Shown here in pieces: positions 50,437 through 59,899 of a stretch of 64,000 bases of DNA. The notes under the pieces were generated by a model. The model saw nothing but the letters and a program-made list of their open reading frames with translations. It was not told the DNA's origin and ran no database searches. The stretch's first letter is position 1; each line of letters starts with the position of its first letter. The stretch comes from Planctomycetota bacterium (lineage in GTDB: Bacteria; Planctomycetota; UBA1135; GCA-002686595): assembly GCA_014238415.1 (NCBI GenBank), contig JABABA010000006.1, forward strand, positions 1 to 64,000. Reading direction: 5' to 3'. Both the position numbers and the translations under genes were made by a program.

Positions 50437-51137
50437 TGGATTGTCGTTTGTTGGTCTTGGGCTTGAGTGACAAGAGCAGGAACTGGGGCGTGGTACGTTC
50501 GCTCGCGCCGTTGCTTCTGCTCTTCTCATGCGCCGGGGATACCACCCGTTGGGCGCCGCCGCCCATGCATCAGGAGCCTCCGCAGGGTCAGCGGGTCATC
50601 GAGCGAACGGACAAGGACACGGGAGTCGTGCTTCGTCGTTGGACTATTCGGTACGCTCCCGATGGCCGTGCGTTTCGTGATGGCCCCGAGTGGCTCTATT
50701 GGTCCGATGGAACCATGCGTGCAGAGCGAAACTGGGTGGAGGGCGAACCCGCTGGCCGTTGGCGCTCGTTCCATCCAGGTGGTTCCCTGCAAATGCACGT
50801 GAGCCACGGACCTGAGCCCAGCAACATGGCATTCTTCTTTGAAGATGGCACGGTCAGTGCCCAAGGACTGGCCTTGGGCGGGGTCAAGCAGGGGGAATGG
50901 TCCCACTTTCATCCGGACGGCAGCCTGTCCCATGCGGGTTTCTATGAGCGTGGCATGAAGCAGGGCGCGTGGACGCACCATTACCCAGGAGGAGCCCTGG
51001 CCAGGCGCGGCAATTATCTGGACGGACGGATGGATGGAACCTGGCAGAGTTGGAAATCAGAGCCCCCTACTTGGACCTCAGCCTGGTGGCCTGCAGAATC
51101 AGAGCCTGCCGTGGGCGTCCCCAAAGAATCGAACTGA
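50436..51137 (+). CDS. Lipoprotein with YwqK/MORN-like repeats
   Basis: The 233-aa product begins at the last base of the peptidase stop. A lead of ~30 residues ends APLLLLFSCAG, a lipobox with Cys around residue 32. Repeats of the type G-x-W-x4-P-x-G-x-L-x5-Y-x2-G are clear (PAGRWRSFHPGGSLQMHVSH, KQGEWSHFHPDGSLSHAGFY, KQGAWTHHYPGGALARRGNY). They match the toxin-antitoxin-associated YwqK repeat, found in many outer-membrane proteins. The function is unknown. Confidence 0.7.
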   Translation: MDCRLLVLGLSDKSRNWGVVRSLAPLLLLFSCAGDTTRWAPPPMHQEPPQGQRVIERTDKDTGVVLRRWTIRYAPDGRAFRDGPEWLYWSDGTMRAERNWVEGEPAGRWRSFHPGGSLQMHVSHGPEPSNMAFFFEDGTVSAQGLALGGVKQGEWSHFHPDGSLSHAGFYERGMKQGAWTHHYPGGALARRGNYLDGRMDGTWQSWKSEPPTWTSAWWPAESEPAVGVPKESN

Positions 51138-51146
51138 GAATCATCG

Positions 51147-53546
51147 ATGACCCAAGTCAACTCTTCGTCGATCCGGCGTGACTTCCTGATCCTCGCTCTG
51201 GCGGCGGCGGCGACACTCCTTTGGGAGGTGCTGGTCACGCGCATCTGTGCCCTGCGTCTGGCCTTTCACTATGGATTCCTGATCGTGTCCAACGGCTTGC
51301 TGGGTCTGGGCGCAGCCGGGTCCCTGTTGTTTGCTCTGCGCGATCGCATTCAAGGTCGCGAGGAATTGTGGCTGCGGAGGTTTCTGTGGCTGTCTGCTCT
51401 CTCTCTGCCATTGGCCTACCTGTGGATGGTGCGCTTTCCCATTGATCCGGATGTGCGCTTCGGGACCATGGGCGCGGCCCTGCCGTTCCTGTTCTACAAC
51501 CTGGGTGCAGCCCTGCCCTTTGCCACCGGCGGCCTGGTGATTGGGCTGTTGTTGGTTCGGCATGGGGCGCGCATTCACAAGGCCTATTGCGCGGACCTGC
51601 TGGGTGCGGCCGTGGGGGCATTGAGTTGTCCCCTGCTTCTGTGGTGGGTGGGCGCAGGCGGCGCTGGTTGTGTCGCGGCGGCGATTTTCTTTGGCGCCCT
51701 GGTGCTCGCCTATGGACCGCATCCTGTTGCTCAGGTGATTCGCGGTCGGGCATTGGTTCCCTGGGTGGGGTTCTTGGGATTGATCATTTTGACTCCCAGC
51801 GCCGAACGTCTGCTGCCCATTCCTTCGTCCAACGAGGTCCGCCTGGCGCGCGGCCAGGAGGTTCGGCTCGGAGAGAAAAAGGTCTACTCCCGCTGGAGCG
51901 CCCTCTCTCGGGTGGATGTCTATCAGGTGGAGCCTGAAGAGCGCAGCATGTTCATGCCTGGCCGAAAGGTGACCGGGTATCCCGAGGAGCAGCTGTTCAT
52001 CGCCCAGGATTCCTCTTCGGGCACCTTCATGCACGATTTCAGCGGCAGTCCTGAAGGTCGTGCGAATCTGAGCCGCAGTCTCTATTCCCTGGGCACAACC
52101 GTGTTGGGAGCCAAGAGCGTGTTCATCATCGGTGCCGGGGGTGGTTGCGATTTGTGGGGAGCGCTTGAGGGGGGCGCTACGCGCATCAAAGCGGTGGAAC
52201 TCAACCGTCAGATTGTCGATTTGCACGAGAGCTTCTTTTCAGGGTATTCAAGAGACCTCTTGAAGGAGCCCGGTGTCGAACTCGTGCACGCGGAAGGTCG
52301 CGCGGCCCTGATCCGGGAAGAGGAGCGCTTTGACCTGCTGCAGATGTCTGGCATCGACACCTGGACCGCTCTCGCGTCCGGGGCCTACATGTTGGCGGAG
52401 AACTTCCTCTACACCAGCGATGCGGTGCGCGACATGTTCGCCGTCCTGAAACCAGGCGGCAGTGTGCAGTTGACACGCCTGTCGGGGGATGTGGAGGTAT
52501 TGCGTCTGCTTGGCACCGTGCACGACGCCTGGCAAGAGGTCGGCAGCGGGTCCTTCGAGGACTGCGTGGCGGTGGTTCACGCGGCGGATTTTGCTGCGAT
52601 CCTCTGCCGACGGGAACCATTCACCCGTGGACAGTTGGATCGTTTGCTGGTTTATCTCGCCGATGCGGGTATGGACGCATCTTATTTTCCAGGTCAGCGC
52701 GTCGGGGGCCTGGTGGAGGAACTGGTACTTGCTCGGGACAAGCCAGCTTTCCAGGCCAGCGCTTCGGCTCGTATTGATCCCGTGGGTGACGACCGGCCCT
52801 TCTTCTTTCATTTCACGCGTTTCACCGACTGGGCTACTGCCAGGGAACTGATAAATGCGCCCGCTTCTCAGGTTCAGGGCAACCCGCTCTTCATGCTTAT
52901 CCAGCTGGGCTTTGCTCTTGTGATGTCGGCCCTGCTGTTGGGATTGCCCTTGCTCGGAAGGAAACGAGCCAGCGGAGGTCCACGTCTCGCCGTGCTGGGC
53001 TATTTTCTCAGCCTCGGGCTGGGCTTCATTTTCATCGAGGTCACCCTGATGCAGGAACTGGTGCTGATCGTCGGTCATCCGGTTTTTTCCATCGCTATCA
53101 CCTTGACTGCGATCCTGATCGCCACGGGCATCGGCAGTTTGATCAGCAGACGCTGGTTCTGTCATGCCCGGGCCCCATTCTGGCTGGTGCCCGCCGCGTT
53201 GCTCTTGCTTGTTGTTGCCTGGAATGAAATGGGCCCCGAGATCGTGCGTTTCGCTGGTCACTTGCCAAGCGGCTTGCGTCTGATGATGGGTGGCCTTGTG
53301 GTGGTGCCCTTCGGCCTCATCTTGGGCATTCCCTTTTCTCACGGTATCGCCTTGCTGCAAAAGAGCGGTCCGGACCTTGTCCCATGGGCCTGGGCGATCA
53401 ACGCTGCGGGCACGGTGCTTGGAGCGATCATCGCCGCGATCGCTTCCATGGAATTGGGCTTCTCCAATGTGCTGCTTGCCGGTGCCGCTTGTTACCTGCT
53501 GGCCCTCGTGGCTCAACAGGGTCTGGCTCGGAACCCAGGTCCCTAG
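51147..53546 (+). CDS. Integral membrane spermidine-synthase-like protein
   Basis: The 799-aa protein combines two membrane parts with a soluble aminopropyltransferase-like core. Hydrophobic helices fill about residues 12-220 and 575-790. Between them are VFIIGAGGGCDLWGALEGGATRIKAVELNR (SAM-type loop and acidic turn), FDLLQMSGIDTW, and YTSDAVRDMFAVLKPGGSVQLTR. The arrangement matches large membrane proteins annotated as spermidine synthase-like whose activity is not established. It lies nine bases after the YwqK gene and its stop is shared with the SPFH gene via CTAG. Confidence 0.8.
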   Translation: MTQVNSSSIRRDFLILALAAAATLLWEVLVTRICALRLAFHYGFLIVSNGLLGLGAAGSLLFALRDRIQGREELWLRRFLWLSALSLPLAYLWMVRFPIDPDVRFGTMGAALPFLFYNLGAALPFATGGLVIGLLLVRHGARIHKAYCADLLGAAVGALSCPLLLWWVGAGGAGCVAAAIFFGALVLAYGPHPVAQVIRGRALVPWVGFLGLIILTPSAERLLPIPSSNEVRLARGQEVRLGEKKVYSRWSALSRVDVYQVEPEERSMFMPGRKVTGYPEEQLFIAQDSSSGTFMHDFSGSPEGRANLSRSLYSLGTTVLGAKSVFIIGAGGGCDLWGALEGGATRIKAVELNRQIVDLHESFFSGYSRDLLKEPGVELVHAEGRAALIREEERFDLLQMSGIDTWTALASGAYMLAENFLYTSDAVRDMFAVLKPGGSVQLTRLSGDVEVLRLLGTVHDAWQEVGSGSFEDCVAVVHAADFAAILCRREPFTRGQLDRLLVYLADAGMDASYFPGQRVGGLVEELVLARDKPAFQASASARIDPVGDDRPFFFHFTRFTDWATARELINAPASQVQGNPLFMLIQLGFALVMSALLLGLPLLGRKRASGGPRLAVLGYFLSLGLGFIFIEVTLMQELVLIVGHPVFSIAITLTAILIATGIGSLISRRWFCHARAPFWLVPAALLLLVVAWNEMGPEIVRFAGHLPSGLRLMMGGLVVVPFGLILGIPFSHGIALLQKSGPDLVPWAWAINAAGTVLGAIIAAIASMELGFSNVLLAGAACYLLALVAQQGLARNPGP

Positions 53547-54352
53547 CGTAGCCGCTGCTTCTGCTTGACCGGCAGGCGCGAGCGCAGGTGCCATTCCGCT
53601 CGGCGCACCTGAGCTGGGGACCAGCCTCGCTTGCGTAGCACCTTGCGGATGCGGTTGACCCGTCGACGGGCGAAGGCCATGCGTTGCAGGGCGCGGGTGC
53701 GGCGCATTGGCATTTGCCTGGTGCCTACCAAGGCAGCGGCCAGGCTGGGGCTGCCGGTGATGGTTGTGAGTTGGGCGAGGGCGCCTTGGCGTTCCCGGGT
53801 GACCTCATCCAATTGTGTGATGCGGATGCTCTGTGCGCTGGGTGCGATGGAGGGGAAGCCCGCGTGTTCCACTAGCACTCCCCATTGGGAGAGCCGTTTC
53901 TGCAAGGATTCGTTCAGTTCCTGGTTCAGGCGGTCGGTGTTACGGATCTGATCGCGTCTGGCCACTCGTAGGACCTCTTGGACCGAAAGACCAAGCATCT
54001 GCAGCATGGCCTTCTCGAGTTGGTCCACTTCGATCAGGGCTTTTCTGATGTCGATTACCCGGTAGACCATGTTGGCATCGGCCTGATAGACAAGTCCTTC
54101 CTGGGTGCTCACCCGCTGGGCGGGCAGGTCCAGGGTCCGTGCCCGTGAGGGCAGCATGCGCATGGTCTGAACGAAGGGCACAAAGAAATGTAGTCCGGGC
54201 CCCAAGCGGTTGCTGGCCCTGCCGAAGGTAAAGCGCAGCCCTTCATGGCCCGAGTCGATCGTGCGGAACATGGCGCGCACGATGGCCGACAGGGATACCA
54301 ACAGGATGACGACCAGGTCGTCGCCAAGTTCCAGCAAGAGGTCTTTGATCAT
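53543..54352 (-). CDS. SPFH/band 7 domain protein (second of a pair)
   Basis: The 269-aa product has one N-terminal membrane segment (about residues 10-28), then an SPFH domain: TIDSGHEGLRFTFGRASNRLGPGLHFFVPF, YQADANMVYRVIDIRKALIEVD, and GVLVEHAGFPSI. The C-terminus (about 205-269) is strongly basic. SPFH proteins form oligomers on membranes and scaffold proteases or lipid domains. It is a paralogue of the gene upstream and lies 27 bases after it. The TAG stop overlaps the stop of the convergent spermidine-synthase-like gene through CTAG at 53543-53546. Confidence 0.85.
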   Translation of the reverse strand: MIKDLLLELGDDLVVILLVSLSAIVRAMFRTIDSGHEGLRFTFGRASNRLGPGLHFFVPFVQTMRMLPSRARTLDLPAQRVSTQEGLVYQADANMVYRVIDIRKALIEVDQLEKAMLQMLGLSVQEVLRVARRDQIRNTDRLNQELNESLQKRLSQWGVLVEHAGFPSIAPSAQSIRITQLDEVTRERQGALAQLTTITGSPSLAAALVGTRQMPMRRTRALQRMAFARRRVNRIRKVLRKRGWSPAQVRRAEWHLRSRLPVKQKQRLR

Positions 54353-54379
54353 CGCGCCTGGCCCCTGAACCCACGGGGA

Positions 54380-55159
54380 CTACATCTCATCTGGTTCTTG
54401 GCCTTCCGGGTCTTGCGGGTTCTCGTCCTGCAGCTTGCGCTGGGCTTGTCGGTGGGCTCGGTCGGCTTCGTCTTCTTCCAATTCCGCTTCGAGATTTTCT
54501 ACCAATAGATCTTCCCCCGGGTCGCCTGCTCGATTGGGGGGCAGGTGCTCGTCCGGGTGTACGCTGATTACCGCGCCGGCGATCAGGGCCACTGCGGATT
54601 CTTCGGAGAGTCCATCCGAGCGCAGGCTGCCAAAGAGTGTCTGCTTTTCTCGGGCCAGCATTTCCAGCTGGGTGATTTCAAGGGTGGTGGGGGAGGGCGA
54701 GATGTTCGAGAAGCCCAGTTCCAAGATGCGCACGCCCCACTGATCCTCCATACCCTTCAACTCGCCCTGGATCTGTTTGCACATTCCGTCCACATCGGTG
54801 ACCGTGTGGCGGTTCCGGCGTGAGATCACGCGCTGTACTGCCATCACCACCCTGTTCTGCAAGCCCGTCACAAGATCGTCCACCTCGATGATCGCCTTGC
54901 GCAGGTTCACCACCTGATAGAGCACCTTGCAATCCACCTCGTAGATCAGGTTGTCGTCCAACTGAATGACTTGGGGTTCCAGGTCGAGAGTGGTGTGTTT
55001 GGTCTCTTCTACTTTGAAGACCTGCAAGAGCGGTACTTTGAAGTGGATGCCGGGGCCGACCACTGCTTGGGCGCGGCCCAAGGTGAATCGTAGGGCGTGC
55101 TGGCCGTCATAGACGATCACGAAAAGGCCGGTCAGGGCGCCAAAAATGTCGAGGGACAT
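54380..55159 (-). CDS. SPFH/band 7 domain protein (first of a pair)
   Basis: The 259-aa product starts MSLDIFGALTGLFVIVYDGQHALRF, a short hydrophobic leader and then the SPFH core (LGRAQAVVGPGIHFKVPL, YEVDCKVLYQVVNLRKAIIEVDDL, WGVRILELGFSNISPSP). The C-terminal ~50 residues are Glu/Asp/Gln-rich, in contrast to the basic end of its paralogue. Opposite tail charges suggest the two form a hetero-oligomer, as in HflK/HflC-type pairs, though these are not close HflKC relatives. Confidence 0.85.
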   Translation of the reverse strand: MSLDIFGALTGLFVIVYDGQHALRFTLGRAQAVVGPGIHFKVPLLQVFKVEETKHTTLDLEPQVIQLDDNLIYEVDCKVLYQVVNLRKAIIEVDDLVTGLQNRVVMAVQRVISRRNRHTVTDVDGMCKQIQGELKGMEDQWGVRILELGFSNISPSPTTLEITQLEMLAREKQTLFGSLRSDGLSEESAVALIAGAVISVHPDEHLPPNRAGDPGEDLLVENLEAELEEDEADRAHRQAQRKLQDENPQDPEGQEPDEM

Positions 55160-55316
55160 AGGGTTTGCTGCTGGGTTGTGCTGAGGCCGGAAGGAGGGCC
55201 TGACGAAAGTCGTTGATCAGCCCGCGCCTGGCGCAGGCGGGGCCCAGTCTATCCCAAGCGGCCCCATCTGTTCCCAGCGGTTCCCCAAGCGCCGTCGGAT
55301 CGCTATTCTTGGTGCC

Positions 55317-56522
55317 ATGGCCGGCCAATCATCTGCCGCGGGGTTGCCCCGCATTCCGCGCGAGCGTTCCAATGACTTCAACACCCAAATTGTCGGACGG
55401 CGGCGAGCCCTGTGCGAGGGCGTGGCCAAGGCTGAATTGGTTCATCTGGGGGGAGCTCCCGTGCCACTGGAATCGGCCCAGGGCAACGTGGAAAACCTGA
55501 TTGGCTATGCCCAGGTGCCCGTGGGCATCGCAGGGCCCTTGGTAGTGGACGGGGAGGCCGGCCTGCGCGAGGTCTATGTGCCCTTTGCGACCAATGAGGG
55601 GGCCTTGGTGGCGAGCTATTCCCGGGGCATGCGGCTGCTCAACGCGGGGGGGGTGACCAGTGCGCGGGTAGTGGCGGAGGGGCTCTCTCAACATCCCATG
55701 CTGACCTACAAGAACCTGGCGGCGGCCAGCGCTGCTCGGGATGTGGCCCTCGAGGAGACTGAGCGCTACAAGGTCTTGGCCAAGGAGCACACGAGTCACG
55801 GTTCCCTGCTTCGAGTGGAACCAGAACTGCTCGGCCGCCGGTTGATCCTGCGGCTGGTGTTTGAAACGGGCGACGCCATTGGTATCAACATGGCTGCTGA
55901 GGCCACGGAACGCATCAGTGCGGATCTAGCCAGCATGACCTCTCCCTTGGAGCGATTTGTGCACGGTCAGGACGTGGAGAAACGCGCCAACGCTCGGGCC
56001 CAACAGGAAGGGCGCGGCCGATCGGTGATCGCAGAGGGGGTGGTCCCTCGCGATGTGCTACTGGAAGCGGCGCGCGCCACGCCCGAACAAATGGTGCGTA
56101 TTTCACGCAGCTATGCGGTGGGTTTTGCCCAACTGGGAACCCAGAACTGGTCGGTGCAGGCGGCCAACGGTCTGGCGGGGGTCATGCTGGCCTGCGGCCA
56201 GGACATGGCCTATCTGACGGAGAGTGCCACGGGTCAGTTGGACCTTGATCTGACCAGCGAGGGAGATCTCTACGCCTCGGTCAGCTTGCCCTCACTGATT
56301 CTGGGCACCGTTGGCGGTGGCAGTCAAAAGGGCACGGCCTTGGAGTGCTTGGAGTTGCTCGGATGCAACGGAGACGGGGGAGCGCGGCCCTTTGCGGAGA
56401 TTTTGGGGGCTACTGTCCTGGCCGGGGATATTTCCCTCTTGGCGGCTTTCTGTTCCCATGAATTCATCGCTGCTCACGAGCAGCTTGGGCGCAATCGACC
56501 CACGGGATCGAGTTCGGTATGA
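55317..56522 (+). CDS. hmgA: Hydroxymethylglutaryl-CoA reductase, class I-like
   Basis: The 401-aa enzyme reduces HMG-CoA to mevalonate. It shows ENLIGYAQVPVGIAGPL, the catalytic Glu in TNEGALVASYSRG, GDAIGINMAAEA with the catalytic Asp, a Lys in DVEKRANAR aligning with the catalytic Lys, GRGRSVIAEGVVP, GTVGGGSQ, and a C-terminal AAHEQLGRNR with the His. The ENLIGY/AGPL form points to class I rather than the Pseudomonas class II type. No other mevalonate gene lies in the window. Its stop overlaps the next start as ATGA. Confidence 0.88.
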   Translation: MAGQSSAAGLPRIPRERSNDFNTQIVGRRRALCEGVAKAELVHLGGAPVPLESAQGNVENLIGYAQVPVGIAGPLVVDGEAGLREVYVPFATNEGALVASYSRGMRLLNAGGVTSARVVAEGLSQHPMLTYKNLAAASAARDVALEETERYKVLAKEHTSHGSLLRVEPELLGRRLILRLVFETGDAIGINMAAEATERISADLASMTSPLERFVHGQDVEKRANARAQQEGRGRSVIAEGVVPRDVLLEAARATPEQMVRISRSYAVGFAQLGTQNWSVQAANGLAGVMLACGQDMAYLTESATGQLDLDLTSEGDLYASVSLPSLILGTVGGGSQKGTALECLELLGCNGDGGARPFAEILGATVLAGDISLLAAFCSHEFIAAHEQLGRNRPTGSSSV

Positions 56523-57541
56523 GTTCAAAGGCCAAGGCCAAGCGAGACCGCAAGAAAGGCAGGACCAAACCCAGCGAGCCCCCCAAGATGTCAGCACCGG
56601 CTATGCGCAGCCTGCTGTTTGGTGGTGATCAGGCCCATGAGCCCTGGGGCCTGATCTCCTTTGTGCTATTGGGCCTGACCCTCGTGGTTTGGGGAGTTCT
56701 TGCCGCCCGTCCCGGCGGTGCCTTGCCGATCTGGCTGTATTCACAAGGGCGCTTTTTCTTGGTACCAATAGCTCTTGGCGTTGCCGCCTGGGCTCTGGTC
56801 ACTGTGTTGCGGCGCAAGCCGGTGATCCAGCACAAGCGCCTTTGGCCTCTGGTGGCCTTGGCGGGGACCATCGGGTTGGCACCTTTTCCTGTGCCCTATC
56901 CCGCTCCGCGTGAGCGTGCTCCGAGTCACGCGAGTGTCCAGTTTCCGCTGCAGGGCTCCTGGCGGGTGCGTTGGGCTGGTGAGGGAGTTGAGAACAATCC
57001 GCTGGTGCTTGAACCTGCCCGGCGTTTCGGCTTGGTGCTGGTGCGCGAGGAAGAGGGCTCGGCGCTCTTGCCTGACACCGATCCCGGTCGGCCTGCTGCT
57101 CCACAAGACCATTTGGGCTTTGGCTTGCCGGTTCTGTCCCCTGTGGATGGAATCATCGCTGGATTGACCGAGTCCCTGCCCGATGATTTTGAACGCCGGG
57201 CTCCCATGTTGGGCAACTATGTGGTCATCAAGGTTGCCGCCGGGGAGTACCTCTGGTTGTCAGGCCTCAAGCGTGATTCGGTGCTGCCCGAGATGGGGGA
57301 TCGCATCGCGGCAGGGGCCCCCCTGGCCTCCGTTGGGGCCTCCGCAGCCCGCAGACCAACCGCTGAGCCCCATCTGGCCATTTTCATGGCCAGCTCTCCG
57401 GACCCTGACCTGGCGGAGGGAATTCCCTGGCAGCTGGAGGCCTGGAACCAGGGCGGCCGCCGAAAAGGCCCTGGCATGCCCCAGGGCGGGGTTGACTGGA
57501 ATGGTAGCCCCCGTGGGCCAGTGATTCGACCAGTGGAGTGA
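56519..57541 (+). CDS. Membrane protein with degenerate M23/LytM-like domain
   Basis: The 340-aa product starts inside the HMG-CoA reductase stop. A very basic head (KAKAKRDRKKGRTK) precedes three hydrophobic segments (about residues 44-62, 72-92 and 103-122). The C-terminal part has VLSPVDGIIAGL, GNYVVIKVAAGEYLWLSGL, MGDRIAAGAPLASVG and EPHLAIF, which is the LytM layout. The zinc His of the usual AHL and PHLHI are replaced (SGL, PHLAI), so peptidase activity is unlikely. It may be a structural or binding protein. Confidence 0.7.
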   Translation: MSSKAKAKRDRKKGRTKPSEPPKMSAPAMRSLLFGGDQAHEPWGLISFVLLGLTLVVWGVLAARPGGALPIWLYSQGRFFLVPIALGVAAWALVTVLRRKPVIQHKRLWPLVALAGTIGLAPFPVPYPAPRERAPSHASVQFPLQGSWRVRWAGEGVENNPLVLEPARRFGLVLVREEEGSALLPDTDPGRPAAPQDHLGFGLPVLSPVDGIIAGLTESLPDDFERRAPMLGNYVVIKVAAGEYLWLSGLKRDSVLPEMGDRIAAGAPLASVGASAARRPTAEPHLAIFMASSPDPDLAEGIPWQLEAWNQGGRRKGPGMPQGGVDWNGSPRGPVIRPVE

Positions 57542-57549
57542 CTAGAGAG

Positions 57550-57579
57550 CCCCGAGAACGGGAATCATGCACCTCGGGG
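57550..57579 (+). terminator. Hairpin after the degenerate M23 gene
   Basis: CCCCGAG (57550-57556) pairs with CTCGGGG (57573-57579) around a 16-base loop, eight bases after the stop codon. There is no T-run. It separates this unit from fusA. Confidence 0.35.
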
Positions 57580-57756
57580 GTTGACGGGAGTCGTGTTGCT
57601 CCTATTCTGGTTGGCTTGAAAATACCGTGGGGAAAGCATCTGATGCCCCTGTAGGTACCAGGCATTGGCCTGATTTCCGCCGGTTCTGCTCCCCAGAGAG
57701 TTGAACCTGCTTTTGTTCCCCATCCCGACGCTGCCCGATGTGAGGCAGAGCCAGCC

Positions 57757-59859
57757 ATGACCGCCACCCTCAAGAGCGAGTCCCCCCGCGTTACCAAGAT
57801 CAAGTCCAGAGGCCCCGAGCATCACCGCAACATCGGGATCATGGCGCACATCGACGCAGGCAAGACCACCGTCACTGAACGTGTGCTCTTCCTGACCCAG
57901 AAGATTCACAAGACCGGCGAAGTCCACGACGGCGCCGCGACCATGGATTATCTGGAAGAGGAACAAAAGCGGGGTATTACTATCCAGTCTGCCGCGACCT
58001 CCTGCGAGTGGCTTGGGTACTCGGTCAACATCATTGACACACCTGGTCACGTGGACTTCACCATTGAAGTCGAGCGTTCCCTGCGCGTACTCGATGGCGC
58101 GGTCGCGGTTTTTGACGCCAAGAACGGTGTCGAGGCCCAGTCAGAGACTGTTTGGCGTCAGGCCGATCGTTACAAAGTGCCGCGTATCTGTTTCATCAAC
58201 AAGATGGACAAGATCGGTGCGAACTTTGAATTTGCCGTGGGCACAATCCGGGATCGCCTGGGAGCGCGCCCGGTTCCCATTCAGTTGCCTATTGGCACTG
58301 AGAAGGAATACGAGGGCTTCGTAGATCTCGTGCGCATGGTGTACATCAAGTTCGTGGAGGACACAAACGGGCGTGAATATATGGAGGGCCCGATTCCTGC
58401 CGAGCACCAAGAAGCAGCGGAGAAGGCACGTCATGATATGGTTGAGGTTGCCGCCGAGAGCGATGATGAGTTGCTGGACCTCTTCCTTGAGGACCAGGAA
58501 ATCCCCGAGGTCATGCTTATGCGTGCCCTGCGCGCGGCGACCTTGAGCCTGCAGGCTTGTCCCGTTCTGTCGGGATCCGCCCTCAAGAACAAGGGCGTAC
58601 GTTTCGTGCTGGATGCAGTGATCGACTATCTGCCAGCCCCGGTGGAGATTCCCCCCGTGCAAGGCACTGTGCCCCACAAGACTGATGTGATTAGCCGCAA
58701 GTCGGACCCCAGCGAGCCTGTCTCGATGATGGCTTTCAAGACAATCGCCCAGCCTACAGGTGACCTGACTTTTGTGCGGATCTACTCAGGCGTCATGCAG
58801 AAGGGTACGCGCTTGTTGAATCCGCGCACGGGCAAGACAGAACGCATAGGCCGTATCGTGCGCATGAATGCTGAGAAGCAGGAGGCGCTTGATTCCGTGC
58901 CCGCCGGTGACATCGCTGCAGTGGTGGGTCTCAAGAACACCATCACCGGTGACACCCTGTGCGACGAAGATAACCCCATTGCCCTGGCCAAGATGACCTT
59001 CCCCGAGCCGGTGATCTCCATGTCCATTGAGCCGGAGAAGAATCCAGACAGGGACAAGCTCTCAGAAATTCTCGGGCGCACCATGCGTGAGGACCCTTCT
59101 TTCCGGGCACAAACCGTTGAGGAAACCGGAGAGCTGGTGATCTCTGGCATGGGTGAGCTGCACCTGGAAGTGATCATCAATCGAATCCGTAACGACCACA
59201 ATTGCGGCGTGCGGACTGGCGCTCCCAAGGTGGCCTTCAAGCAGCGTATCAAGAAGAGCATTGAAACCGAGGCTCGCTACATCCGTCAGTCTGGCGGCTC
59301 TGGCGCCTACGCTGTGGCCGTGCTGAAGATTGAGCATGATGCGGAAGTCGACGGCTTCGAGTTCGTTGACGCCATCAAGGGCGGCGCCGTCCCTCGGGAA
59401 TACATCCCGGCGGTGGGTGCAGGCCTGGCCAGCTACCACGATGGTGGCGGCCGCAGCGGCATCCCCTTTGTCAACACCCGAGCCACCCTGATTGATGGCA
59501 AGGCCCACGATGTGGACTCCAGCGAGAAGTCTTTCGAAGCTGCAGGAGTTCTGGCCTATCGTCAGGCATGCGCCAATAACACGGTGCTGCTTGAGCCCTA
59601 TATGAAGGTCCAGGTGACTGTGCCCGAGGAGTTCCTGGGTTCGGTTGTGGGGGACTTGAACTCCCGCCGGGGCGAGATCTCCGAGGTAGACAGCCAGGCC
59701 GACTTGCGCATGGTGCACGGCGCTGTGCCCATCGCTGAGATGTTTGCCTACTCCTCGGCCCTGCGAGGCGCTACTCAGGGCCGTGGCCAGTATTCAATGG
59801 AGTTCCTCGAGTACCGGGATGTGCCTGTGGGAATCGCCAAGAAGATTCTGGGAGAGTAG
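57757..59859 (+). CDS. fusA: Elongation factor G
   Basis: The 700-aa GTPase drives ribosomal translocation. G-domain motifs are [38 protein letters not shown] and [10 protein letters not shown]. Domains II to V follow with the usual blocks ([57 protein letters not shown]). About 17 residues precede the usual start ([18 protein letters not shown]), a small extension. It is not next to tufA or rpsL, so it may be a second or relocated copy. A 215-base leader precedes it. Confidence 0.95.
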   Translation: MTATLKSESPRVTKIKSRGPEHHRNIGIMAHIDAGKTTVTERVLFLTQKIHKTGEVHDGAATMDYLEEEQKRGITIQSAATSCEWLGYSVNIIDTPGHVDFTIEVERSLRVLDGAVAVFDAKNGVEAQSETVWRQADRYKVPRICFINKMDKIGANFEFAVGTIRDRLGARPVPIQLPIGTEKEYEGFVDLVRMVYIKFVEDTNGREYMEGPIPAEHQEAAEKARHDMVEVAAESDDELLDLFLEDQEIPEVMLMRALRAATLSLQACPVLSGSALKNKGVRFVLDAVIDYLPAPVEIPPVQGTVPHKTDVISRKSDPSEPVSMMAFKTIAQPTGDLTFVRIYSGVMQKGTRLLNPRTGKTERIGRIVRMNAEKQEALDSVPAGDIAAVVGLKNTITGDTLCDEDNPIALAKMTFPEPVISMSIEPEKNPDRDKLSEILGRTMREDPSFRAQTVEETGELVISGMGELHLEVIINRIRNDHNCGVRTGAPKVAFKQRIKKSIETEARYIRQSGGSGAYAVAVLKIEHDAEVDGFEFVDAIKGGAVPREYIPAVGAGLASYHDGGGRSGIPFVNTRATLIDGKAHDVDSSEKSFEAAGVLAYRQACANNTVLLEPYMKVQVTVPEEFLGSVVGDLNSRRGEISEVDSQADLRMVHGAVPIAEMFAYSSALRGATQGRGQYSMEFLEYRDVPVGIAKKILGE

Positions 59860-59899
59860 TTGGCAGTACTCACTCAATCGACCGTCTCAGGGTGCCTTC

